A stretch of 20,454 bases of DNA from a virus. The translations under genes and the position numbers were made by a program. Each line of letters opens with the position of its first letter. Position 1 is the first letter of the stretch. Below the pieces are notes generated by a model. The model worked only from the letters and a program-made list of their open reading frames with translations, was not told where the DNA came from and did not search any database. The stretch covers positions 1-20,454 of IMG/VR virus record IMGVR_UViG_3300009436_000142. The stretch is one strand, 5' to 3'. Below, piece after piece: positions 1 through 6,436 of this stretch.

Positions 1-20
1 CAAAGAAGTCACACATTGTC

Positions 21-212
21 GTGGCTAAAGTAGGTAAGAAGATAAAGACTATTCGTTTCGGGCAACAAGGAGCAAGCACCGCAGGCAAGCCTAAAGCAGG
101 CGAGTCGGAGGCTATGAAAGCAAAACGTCGTTCTTTTAAAGCTCGTCACGCTAAGAATATCGCTAAAGGTAAAATATCTGCAGCATATTGGGCGGACAAA
201 GTAAAATGGTAA
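21..212 (+). CDS. small basic phage protein (DUF6321-like), unknown function
   Basis: A 63-residue Lys/Arg-rich protein starting at GTG 21. No hydrophobic segment or signal peptide is visible. The C-terminal third (about residues 36-63, with RRSFKARHAKNIAKG and then AAYWADKVKW) resembles a short conserved segment I recall from small marine-phage proteins grouped as DUF6321, which has no known function; that recollection is the only family evidence. The frame stays open to the left window edge and no clear Shine-Dalgarno precedes GTG 21, so the true start could lie upstream and the gene could be partial. It is followed after 18 bases by the membrane protein gene and then by terminase. The basic composition would suit nucleic-acid binding, but that is inference. 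It does not look like a terminase small subunit. Confidence 0.7.
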   Translation: MAKVGKKIKTIRFGQQGASTAGKPKAGESEAMKAKRRSFKARHAKNIAKGKISAAYWADKVKW

Positions 213-230
213 GAAAAGGGGGAAGAAGAA

Positions 231-554
231 ATGACAGAAGAAACTAAAACCTTTCATCCTGCGGACACCAATGGAGATGGGCAAGTAAGCAAACAAGAAG
301 AGCAAATGTATCTTGAGTTTAAACGGAAAGAACTTGAAGATCAAGACGCTATGCGAGATGCGCAGAGAAACATGACCTGGTTTGCACTAGGTGGTTTGTT
401 ACTCTATCCCTTCGCTGTAGTACTGGCATCATTAGCAGGTTTAGATCAAGCTCAAGGTACATTAGGTGATATGGCACCAACATACTTTGTTGCTGTTGCT
501 GGTATCGTTGCGGCTTTCTTTGGTTCTCAAGCACTAACATCAAAAAAGAAATAG
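231..554 (+). CDS. small membrane protein with an EF-hand loop and two transmembrane helices
   Basis: A 107-residue protein with a purine-rich ribosome site (GGGGGAAGAAGAA) just before ATG 231. Residues 12-23 (DTNGDGQVSKQE) match the 12-position EF-hand calcium loop, with Asp12, Asn14, Asp16, Gly17, Val19 and Glu23 in the expected places. A charged helix (about 24-46) follows, then two hydrophobic segments (about 49-70 and 83-101) and a C-terminal LTSKKK tail. This predicts a calcium-sensing or calcium-binding soluble head on a two-helix membrane anchor. Two helices and a basic tail would fit a holin-like or other host-membrane role, but no lysis gene is nearby in the window, so this is only a possibility. 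A single EF-hand loop can also be structural (dockerin- or calcium-binding-like). Confidence 0.75.
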   Translation: MTEETKTFHPADTNGDGQVSKQEEQMYLEFKRKELEDQDAMRDAQRNMTWFALGGLLLYPFAVVLASLAGLDQAQGTLGDMAPTYFVAVAGIVAAFFGSQALTSKKK

Positions 555-563
555 GTAAACAAA

Positions 564-1868
564 GTGGCAGTAGAAGTAAGTAGAAAAGATATAATTACAA
601 ATGAAATAGCTGATTTATACTCACAAGATAAGTTTTTAAAATTGCCTCCAGAGCCATACTTAGATATGCTCGGCATAGAACCCTTAGAGTCTCAAATAGC
701 TATGATAAATGCTGTGAACAACCCAAAGTATCGGTTTATAGTAGCAGCACTATCTCGTAGGCAAGGAAAAACTTACATTGCAAACATTATTGGGCAACTA
801 GTTACCCTTATTCCTAATTGCAATGTTTTAATAATGTCCCCAAACTATTCTCTTTCTCAGATTTCTTTTGATCTACAAAGAGGCTTGATTAAGCACTTTG
901 ATTTAGAGGTCACAAAAGATAATGCAAAAGATAAAGTTATTACTCTTTCTAATGGGTCTAATGTTCGCATGGGCTCTGTCAATCAGGTCGACTCCTGTGT
1001 CGGACGAAGCTATGACCTTATCATCTTTGATGAGGCAGCTTTATCAGACGGAAGAGATGCTTTCAACGTAGCCCTTCGCCCCACCTTGGATAAACCTAAC
1101 TCAAAAGCTATATTTGTTTCCACGCCTCGGGGTCGAAACAACTGGTTCTCTGAGTTTTTCTATAGAGGCTATAGCGATGAGTTTCCTGAATGGTGTTCTA
1201 TTCGTGCAACGTACAAAGATAATCCTCGTATGTCAGAGACTGATATTTCAGAAGCTCGTAAGTCTATGTCAGAAGCAGAATTTAAGCAAGAGTACGAGGC
1301 CGATTTTAATACTTATGAAGGACAGATTTGGAACTTCAACTTTGAAACCCAGGTACAGGACTATAGTAGATTTGAACCCAAAAAGATGGACATCTTTGCA
1401 GGGCTTGACGTAGGCTATAGAGACCCTACTGCATTTTGTGTAATTGCATACGACTGGGAGAACGAGTGCTACCATTTATTAGATGAATACTTTGACTCGG
1501 AACGAACAACAGAGCAGCACGCAGTAGAAATACAAAGACTGATAGATAAGTGGGATATAGATTTTATTTACATAGATTCTGCAGCCGCTCAGACACGTTT
1601 TGATTTTGCTCAAAACTATGATATTAGTACTATAAACGCCAAAAAATCAGTACTTGATGGTATAGCTCACGTAGCAGGAATAGTAGATAATGACACTTTA
1701 TTTGTTCATCAAGAATGTAAAGAGTCTTTAGGATGTTTAGATGCCTATCAATGGGATACAAACCCTAATCTTGCTAGAGAAAAGCCAAAACACAATATGG
1801 CATCGCACATGGCCGATGCTTTAAGATACGCACTATATTCATTTCAAACCGGTGGTGGCACATTCTAG
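564..1868 (+). CDS. terL: terminase large subunit (DNA-packaging ATPase/nuclease)
   Basis: A 434-residue protein of typical TerL length. It powers DNA translocation into the prohead through the portal and cuts the concatemer. The N-terminal ATPase domain shows a Walker A variant (ALSRRQGKT, 62-70), Walker B with catalytic Glu (DLIIFDEAAL, 151-160) and the coupling motif VSTPRG (185-190). The C-terminal RNase H-like nuclease shows GLDVGYRDPTA (280-290, Asp282), YIDSA (Asp338) and HMADALRY (Asp418), the three expected acidic metal ligands. The start is GTG 564, nine bases after the previous stop, with only a weak ribosome site. I see no recognisable terminase small subunit in the window. The gene is followed directly by a consensus promoter, which separates it transcriptionally from the portal and capsid genes. 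Packaging type (cos or headful) cannot be decided here. Confidence 0.95.
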   Translation: MAVEVSRKDIITNEIADLYSQDKFLKLPPEPYLDMLGIEPLESQIAMINAVNNPKYRFIVAALSRRQGKTYIANIIGQLVTLIPNCNVLIMSPNYSLSQISFDLQRGLIKHFDLEVTKDNAKDKVITLSNGSNVRMGSVNQVDSCVGRSYDLIIFDEAALSDGRDAFNVALRPTLDKPNSKAIFVSTPRGRNNWFSEFFYRGYSDEFPEWCSIRATYKDNPRMSETDISEARKSMSEAEFKQEYEADFNTYEGQIWNFNFETQVQDYSRFEPKKMDIFAGLDVGYRDPTAFCVIAYDWENECYHLLDEYFDSERTTEQHAVEIQRLIDKWDIDFIYIDSAAAQTRFDFAQNYDISTINAKKSVLDGIAHVAGIVDNDTLFVHQECKESLGCLDAYQWDTNPNLAREKPKHNMASHMADALRYALYSFQTGGGTF

Positions 1869-1889
1869 TGCAGGTAGGAAAAATAGTGT

Positions 1890-1918
1890 TTGACAATAAA
1901 CCTGAAACTAGTTATAAT
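1890..1918 (+). promoter_or_regulatory. sigma70 consensus promoter P1
   Basis: TTGACA (1890-1895), a 17-base spacer, and TATAAT (1913-1918): both hexamers are perfect and the spacing is optimal. It lies between the terminase stop (1868) and the HNH gene. Transcription should start near 1925, only about 7 bases before ATG 1932, and would run through portal, protease and capsid genes to the hairpin at 5820-5852. The TTG of the -35 box could be mistaken for a start codon of the next gene; the promoter argues against that. Confidence 0.85.
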
Positions 1919-1931
1919 TTTGGATAAGAAA

Positions 1932-2294
1932 ATGGAACTGAAAAGAGATTTAGTAAAATACATTCGAGATAAGGCGAAGTCGAAATACAAAAAAGGATGT
2001 GAGTGCGAGATTTGCGGAGATACTGTAAAACTTGACTTTCACCATTATAATAGCCTAACTCGACTACTTGACAAATGGGTCAAGGAAAATGATGTAGAGC
2101 GTTATCTTGTATTAGAATGGCGCGAAGAGTTTATTGATGAACATGACGCAGAGTTGTATGAGTATACCGCCACGTTATGTCACAAGCACCATCTACAACT
2201 ACACTCTATTTATGGTAAAGACCCACTATTAAGCACTGCTACAAAGCAAGAGCGCTGGGTAAAAATTCAAAGAGAAAAACATGGCTTGGTATGA
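1932..2294 (+). CDS. HNH-type zinc endonuclease-like protein
   Basis: A 120-residue protein when started at ATG 1932. It has a Cys-x2-Cys pair (CEIC, residues 25-28), an HHYN motif (37-40) and a second pair in LCHKHH (82-87), the layout of a small zinc-stabilised HNH (beta-beta-alpha metal) nuclease fold. The N-terminus is strongly basic. HNH proteins next to terminase are common in HK97-like phages, where several stimulate terminase cutting of DNA; that role here is inferred from position. An in-frame TTG at 1890 would add 14 residues but falls in the -35 box of P1, and a transcript starting near 1925 could not include it. No Shine-Dalgarno precedes ATG 1932, so translation may be nearly leaderless. 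The end overlaps the portal start by 14 bases. The spacing between the two zinc pairs is longer than in many phage HNH enzymes, so activity is not certain. Confidence 0.8.
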   Translation: MELKRDLVKYIRDKAKSKYKKGCECEICGDTVKLDFHHYNSLTRLLDKWVKENDVERYLVLEWREEFIDEHDAELYEYTATLCHKHHLQLHSIYGKDPLLSTATKQERWVKIQREKHGLV

Positions 2295-3480
2295 TAAAAT
2301 CCTAGGAAGAACTCAAGAAGATTTAGAGGAGAAACTAAATCCTGCTCAATTTCACTTGGGCAAAGATATTGAATCTTCACGAGAGCATACTTTTAGCTAT
2401 GAAAGAGCCTACGAAGAGATAGAAGTAGTCAATCGTGGCGTAAACATGATTGTAGATGACGTATCTGAAATTCCTACTTTAGTTTCAAGAGAAAACTCTT
2501 TTAGAGGAATAGCTCCTGGAGTTAAAGCCTCTAAAGTAGAAAAATTACTTAATAAGTCCCCCAACCCTTACCAAGATATAAATAGTTTTAAACGTAATTT
2601 AATTACGGATTACTTAATTGATGGAAACATCTTTATATACTTTGACGGGGCTCATATGTATCACTTACCTGCTGCAGACGTAAAAATCCATGCTAGTAAA
2701 GATACTTATGTAGAAAAGTATACTATGAAAGATACTACGTTTAGCCCTGATGAGATTATTCACGTTAAAGAAAACTCTTTTCACTCTATCTACCGAGGAG
2801 TACCTCGATTAAAGCCTGCATTACGTACTATGATAATCGTGAAGCAGATGAGAAGTTTTCAAGATAACTTTTTTAAGAATGGAGCAGTTCCAGGATTAGT
2901 ACTAAAATCTCCCAATACTCTTTCAGAGAAAATCAAAGAAAGAATGATGGTTTCCTGGCAGGCAAGATATCGACCAGATGAAGGCGGAAGACGCCCTCTT
3001 ATTCTAGACGGTGGGTTAGAGCTAGATAGGTTATCTAATGTAAATTTTAAAGAGCTAGACTTTCAAACTTCTATAGAAGAAAACGAAAAAATGATTCTAA
3101 AGGCGCTTGGAATACCTCCAATTATGTTAAACTCTGGTAATAACGCCAATATTCGCCCGAATATGCGAATGTACTATCTTGAGACTGTGCTTCCTATTGT
3201 TAGAAAAATGAACTATGCTCTCGAAAGATATTTTGGTTTTGAGTTAAAAGAGGATATTACAGAAATTCCTGCACTACAACCAGAGTTGAGAGATGCATCA
3301 GGTTATTATACGGCTCTAGTAAATGGAGGGATTATTACTCCTGCAGAAGCTAGAAAAGCTCTAGGATTTGACTTCCTAGATAATACAGAAGATATAAGAG
3401 TTCCTGCTAATATTGCAGGTTCTGCGGTCAACCCTGATGAGGGTGGCCGACCAGTAGAAACTGCAGAAGGAGAAGAATAA
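2281..3480 (+). CDS. portal protein, HK97 family
   Basis: A 399-residue protein of the usual length for HK97-type portals. The portal forms the dodecameric ring at the capsid vertex through which DNA passes, docks terminase and nucleates head assembly. Supporting segments are LINKSP-like LLNKSPNPYQ (89-98), DYLIDGNIFIY (110-120), the NGAVPGLVLKSP segment (200-211), LGIPPIML (276-283) and the C-terminal NGGIITPAEARKALGF (348-363), which are characteristic of this family in that order. Start ATG 2281 overlaps the end of the HNH gene and lacks a strong ribosome site, so translational coupling is likely. The C-terminal tail (about 365-399) is acidic and low in complexity. Arginine codons are a mix dominated by AGA, unlike the downstream capsid ORF. 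Confidence 0.93.
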   Translation: MAWYDKILGRTQEDLEEKLNPAQFHLGKDIESSREHTFSYERAYEEIEVVNRGVNMIVDDVSEIPTLVSRENSFRGIAPGVKASKVEKLLNKSPNPYQDINSFKRNLITDYLIDGNIFIYFDGAHMYHLPAADVKIHASKDTYVEKYTMKDTTFSPDEIIHVKENSFHSIYRGVPRLKPALRTMIIVKQMRSFQDNFFKNGAVPGLVLKSPNTLSEKIKERMMVSWQARYRPDEGGRRPLILDGGLELDRLSNVNFKELDFQTSIEENEKMILKALGIPPIMLNSGNNANIRPNMRMYYLETVLPIVRKMNYALERYFGFELKEDITEIPALQPELRDASGYYTALVNGGIITPAEARKALGFDFLDNTEDIRVPANIAGSAVNPDEGGRPVETAEGEE

Positions 3481-3774
3481 GTGTCTGTAAGACAAAAAAA
3501 GGTAACATTAAATACTGCGTATACTCACTTTAAGGAGTACGAGCTACCTTTAGACATTGAGTATAAAAGCTATCAAAAAATTATAGGTAGAAAGGCTCTA
3601 AGTGCCCAGTCAGTAAGAACACATTTTAGAGCATGGAAATACCTTCTTCATGCTCTTAAAGGAAGTCACCCCGATTTACTTACCAAATTACAAGAACCTG
3701 TAAAACACACAGAATCTGTAATGCCAAAACAAGACCCTTTAGCTTCATTAAGGGCAAGCACCACAGAGAAATAA
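3481..3774 (+). CDS. small protein of unknown function between portal and protease
   Basis: A 97-residue basic protein that I do not recognise. It starts at GTG 3481 directly after the portal stop, with AAGGAG at 3467-3472, eight bases upstream. The first 65 residues look mixed alpha/beta (with SVRTHFRAWKYLLHAL, about residues 44-59, as a likely amphipathic helix). The last 30 residues are polar and probably disordered. No cysteine pair, membrane segment or signal peptide is seen. Its place between portal and prohead protease, with one intervening base before the next start, points to a head-assembly or minor-head role, but that is position alone. Confidence 0.7.
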   Translation: MSVRQKKVTLNTAYTHFKEYELPLDIEYKSYQKIIGRKALSAQSVRTHFRAWKYLLHALKGSHPDLLTKLQEPVKHTESVMPKQDPLASLRASTTEK

Positions 3775-3775
3775 T

Positions 3776-5800
3776 ATGGATAAAATATTACATGTAGCCT
3801 CTACGTTCAAGTCTCATGAGAATGATGACGGTAGCGTAATGATACGAGGTATGGCAAGTACTAACCACTCTGACCGAGCAGGAGATGTAATCTCTGCTGA
3901 AGCTTGGGCAAAAGGTGGATTAGAAAACTTTAAAAATAACCCTGTAATTTTATTTAACCACGACTATGATAAACCAATTGGTCGTGCTACTGGAGTTAAA
4001 ATCACAGACAATGGACTAGAGCTAGAAGCAAAAATTAGTAAATCTGCTCCTGCCTCAGTCTGTGAATTAGTTAAGGACGGTGTCCTTGGAGCCTTTTCCG
4101 TTGGTTTCAAAGTCAAGGATGCTGATTACATAAAAGAAACTGACGGATTAATGATTAAGGATGCTGAGTTGTTTGAAGTATCGGTTGTATCGGTACCATG
4201 CAATCAAGCAGCTACTTTTTCGCTAGCGAAGTCTTTTGACTCACAAGATGAGTACGAAGAATTCAAAAAAACTTTCACCAATCGTGTCGATCTACCTGGT
4301 CAGTCTCTGACCAAAGATGATTCAAAAGAATCAAACCTGGTTAGTGACGCACCTAAGCACGTAGAGCAATCTACAAATAAGGAGACGAAAATGTCGGAAG
4401 ATAACACTCCCGCAATCGACTTGGAAGCATTTGCTAAGAAAGTAGCTGATGAAACTGCTGCTAAAATTGCAATGAAACAAGCCGAACAAAAAGCCGCTGA
4501 TGAAGCGCAACAAAAAGCTACTGCTGACGCAGAAGCTGAAAAAACTGCTCAAGAAGAGCAAATTAAATCAACTATCCGTACTGGTATTGAAACTGGTGCA
4601 GAGAAGCTTATGGCAGATGTTCAAGCCGATATGGCAAAAGCTTCAGCTGATCAATTAGCAGAAGTTGCTGCTAAATATGAAGCTGATCTTAAAGAAAAAT
4701 CAGAAGAGTTGGCCGCTATGCGTAATAGCAAAAAATCTTTCTCTGATCGTTCTGGTTCTGCTAAAGACTCTATCTCTAAATGGGGTAAAGACTTCATGCA
4801 CGCTCATTTATTAGGCGTTATGACTGGTAAAGGCGTGGACACTAAGTATTCTCGAGACTTGATGGAAAAAGCTGGTCTTGACTACGCAACTAATGCCGGC
4901 GGTATTGCACAAGAAGTTTCTAGTCAAATTGAGCGAGAAATCAATCTTGAGCTTAAATTAGCACAAGCTTTCCGCGAAATCACTATTAACTCATCTACTC
5001 AAGTATTACCAATTTTAGGTGACTCAGGTCTTGCTAAGTTTGGTGTTAATGCAGTATCGGGCGGTAACTTGGATAACAATCCACAAGTTACAAATAACCA
5101 ATTCAATGCTAAGCAGGTAATCTTAAAAGCTACTCGATTAGTTTCTAGTACTTTTATGGATAACAATATTGACGAAGAAACTCTTGTTAATTTAATGCCT
5201 ATGCTTATTGAAGGTGTTGCACGTGCACACGCTCGTTCAGTAGATAACGCTATTCTTAATGGTACTGCTGGCGGAGACGAAGGCTTTAACGGTCTTGAAG
5301 CTCTTGCAGGTAGTAACACTGTTGTCGCTCGTGATGAGAATGCCAGTGGCGGTACTGATTTAGTATTAACAGCTGCTGAATTTTTAGCTGCTCGTCAGAA
5401 AATGGGTAAATATGGCATGGTTGCAGGCGATGTTGCTTATGTAGTTAATCAAAGCGGTTACTATGATCTTATTGCTGATTCAGGTTTTGCTGATATTACT
5501 GATGTAGGTTCGGATCTTGCTACTAAGATTACTGGTCAAGTAGGTGCAATTTATGGTTCTCCTGTAATTGTATCAGATCAGCTTGAAGCTAATGCTGATG
5601 GAGCTACTGCTGGTTACGCAGTCAATGTTAAAAACCATGTAATTCCACGTTTACGCGGTGTTTCAGTTGAGCAAGACTACGAAGTAATGAATCAACGTAA
5701 CGTAATTGTTGCTAGCCAGTCTCTTGGCTTCAATCAATTAGTTGCTAATAACGGTACTACTGATGTATCTGTTGTTAAACTGATTCGTACTGACGGTTAA
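3776..5800 (+). CDS. fused prohead protease, scaffold-like domain and major capsid protein (HK97 type)
   Basis: A 674-residue ORF joining what are usually separate genes. Residues about 1-152 match HK97-type prohead protease (U35): GMASTNHSDRAGD (25-37), the candidate catalytic His62 in LFNHDYD, Ser108 in GAFSVGF, and Glu134 in ELFEVSVVSVP. Residues 153-205 are a polar linker. Residues about 206-325 are an Ala/Glu/Lys/Gln-rich predicted coiled coil, like the HK97 capsid delta (scaffolding) domain. Residues about 326-674 look like the HK97-fold major capsid protein (GIAQEVSSQIEREI, 376-389; VILKATRLVSSTFMDNN, 448-464; ARSVDNAILNG, 486-496). ATG 3776 has only a weak ribosome site, whereas an in-frame ATG at 4391 has a strong one, so protease-capsid fusion and capsid alone are probably both made. 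All 19 arginine codons are CGN, unlike neighbouring genes, which suggests high expression. The catalytic assignment is by eye. Confidence 0.9.
   Translation: MDKILHVASTFKSHENDDGSVMIRGMASTNHSDRAGDVISAEAWAKGGLENFKNNPVILFNHDYDKPIGRATGVKITDNGLELEAKISKSAPASVCELVKDGVLGAFSVGFKVKDADYIKETDGLMIKDAELFEVSVVSVPCNQAATFSLAKSFDSQDEYEEFKKTFTNRVDLPGQSLTKDDSKESNLVSDAPKHVEQSTNKETKMSEDNTPAIDLEAFAKKVADETAAKIAMKQAEQKAADEAQQKATADAEAEKTAQEEQIKSTIRTGIETGAEKLMADVQADMAKASADQLAEVAAKYEADLKEKSEELAAMRNSKKSFSDRSGSAKDSISKWGKDFMHAHLLGVMTGKGVDTKYSRDLMEKAGLDYATNAGGIAQEVSSQIEREINLELKLAQAFREITINSSTQVLPILGDSGLAKFGVNAVSGGNLDNNPQVTNNQFNAKQVILKATRLVSSTFMDNNIDEETLVNLMPMLIEGVARAHARSVDNAILNGTAGGDEGFNGLEALAGSNTVVARDENASGGTDLVLTAAEFLAARQKMGKYGMVAGDVAYVVNQSGYYDLIADSGFADITDVGSDLATKITGQVGAIYGSPVIVSDQLEANADGATAGYAVNVKNHVIPRLRGVSVEQDYEVMNQRNVIVASQSLGFNQLVANNGTTDVSVVKLIRTDG
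4379..4393 (+). promoter_or_regulatory. internal ribosome-binding site and in-frame start inside the protease-capsid ORF
   Basis: AAGGAG (4379-4384) is followed by six bases and ATG 4391-4393, which is in frame (codon 206) with the long ORF. This is a better ribosome site than the one before ATG 3776. It sits exactly at the junction between the polar linker and the scaffold/capsid part, where a stand-alone capsid gene would begin. Confidence 0.8.
4391..5800 (+). CDS. major capsid protein with N-terminal delta-like domain, made from the internal start
   Basis: The nested product from ATG 4391 would be 469 residues: about 120 residues of coiled-coil delta-like domain, then about 350 residues of HK97-fold capsid protein. 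That is the usual layout of a precursor major capsid protein whose N-terminal domain is removed by the prohead protease. The start is supported by the AAGGAG site at optimal spacing and by the domain boundary. The long ORF around it would supply the protease as a lower-abundance N-terminal extension, similar in logic to nested protease/scaffold genes such as lambda C/Nu3. The cleavage site cannot be read with confidence; a change from helical to capsid-like sequence occurs around residues 318-330 of the long form (NSKKSFSDRSG). Confidence 0.75.
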   Translation: MSEDNTPAIDLEAFAKKVADETAAKIAMKQAEQKAADEAQQKATADAEAEKTAQEEQIKSTIRTGIETGAEKLMADVQADMAKASADQLAEVAAKYEADLKEKSEELAAMRNSKKSFSDRSGSAKDSISKWGKDFMHAHLLGVMTGKGVDTKYSRDLMEKAGLDYATNAGGIAQEVSSQIEREINLELKLAQAFREITINSSTQVLPILGDSGLAKFGVNAVSGGNLDNNPQVTNNQFNAKQVILKATRLVSSTFMDNNIDEETLVNLMPMLIEGVARAHARSVDNAILNGTAGGDEGFNGLEALAGSNTVVARDENASGGTDLVLTAAEFLAARQKMGKYGMVAGDVAYVVNQSGYYDLIADSGFADITDVGSDLATKITGQVGAIYGSPVIVSDQLEANADGATAGYAVNVKNHVIPRLRGVSVEQDYEVMNQRNVIVASQSLGFNQLVANNGTTDVSVVKLIRTDG

Positions 5801-5815
5801 TAGTTAATTTAACTA
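5801..5815. repeat. perfect 7-base inverted repeat after the capsid gene
   Basis: TAGTTAA, one central T, then TTAACTA: a perfect dyad directly after the capsid stop codon, before the terminator hairpin. The first three bases also form a second stop (TAATAG tandem stops). A one-base centre cannot make a stable RNA hairpin with the full arms, so a DNA-binding site is possible; it could also be AT-rich chance. Confidence 0.4.
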
Positions 5816-5819
5816 TACT

Positions 5820-5852
5820 AACTTCGGGGTGGTTCGCCGCCCCCAAGTTTTT
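5820..5852 (+). terminator. intrinsic terminator after the capsid gene
   Basis: AACTT (5820-5824), C, GGGGTGG (5826-5832), the loop TTCG, CCGCCCC (5837-5843), C, AAGTT (5845-5849), then further T to 5852. Twelve paired positions are interrupted by one C-C mismatch and closed by a stable UUCG tetraloop. The T run after the stem is short, so partial read-through into the connector gene is expected. No promoter is seen between it and the next gene at 5870. Confidence 0.8.
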
Positions 5853-5869
5853 ACTAATGGACTTATAAG

Positions 5870-6436
5870 ATGGCAGACTTAATATCTTTAAATGACTACA
5901 AAGAACTCGAAGGGGTGACTAATACTCAGCACGATGCTCGTACTGAGATTATCATTGACTCTGTGAGCTCATTAGTAAAAACTTACTGTGGAAACAGTAT
6001 TATAGATTTTTATAGCGCTAACAAAGTAGAGCTAGTTACTATTAAATATAGTACTGATTTTATACAATTAACAGAAAGTCCTGTTAATACTATTGTATCT
6101 GTAAAAGAAAGAGATGACGTATCAAGTGCTTATACTACTCTTGTCTCCACAGATTTTGAGCTAGAGAAAGACACTGATACTTTATATAGAGTCGCTAGTT
6201 CATCTACTAAGCATTGGCCTCAAGGAATTAATGCAGTAGAGGTTACTTATACTGCAGGGTATACTTCAACCCCCGGAGACTTAAAACTTGCAGTAGCAGA
6301 TTTAGTTACTCACTACTTAAAAGGTGAGCACAAAGAGCGCAGAACTATTAGTGGCGCTACTATACAAAATCAAAAAAGTGATATAGCCTTTCCTGACCAT
6401 ATTAAGAGAGTGCTAGATTTATATAAGACTTACTGA
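5870..6436 (+). CDS. head-tail connector (adaptor) protein, HK97 gp6-like
   Basis: A 188-residue protein, slightly longer than typical gp6-like connectors. These form a ring under the portal and provide the surface for the neck proteins. The segments showing this are the N-terminal helical part (SLNDYKELEG, then IIIDSVSSLVKTYCGNSI, about 27-44), the central beta strands (IQLTESPVNTIVSVKER), and VEVTYTAGYTSTPGDLKLAVADLVTHYLK (about 123-151), the most typical piece of the family. It is the first gene after the capsid terminator and its stop overlaps the next start (TGATG), so translation is coupled to the neck protein. ATG 5870 has only a weak ribosome site. Confidence 0.85.
   Translation: MADLISLNDYKELEGVTNTQHDARTEIIIDSVSSLVKTYCGNSIIDFYSANKVELVTIKYSTDFIQLTESPVNTIVSVKERDDVSSAYTTLVSTDFELEKDTDTLYRVASSSTKHWPQGINAVEVTYTAGYTSTPGDLKLAVADLVTHYLKGEHKERRTISGATIQNQKSDIAFPDHIKRVLDLYKTY

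Noticed and set aside
21-554. One of the two small genes as terminase small subunit
   Set aside because: One is a short basic protein without a helix-turn-helix pattern, and the other has two membrane helices; neither suits a DNA-recognising small terminase.
1890-1931. TTG 1890 as the start of the HNH gene (134-residue version)
   Set aside because: The TTG is part of a perfect -35 box and the added 14 residues would be encoded by the promoter itself; a transcript starting near 1925 cannot contain it.
5790-5819. Possible promoter (CTGACG, 18 bases, TATACT) at the end of the capsid gene
   Set aside because: The -35 matches poorly, and transcription would start inside the terminator hairpin at 5820-5852.
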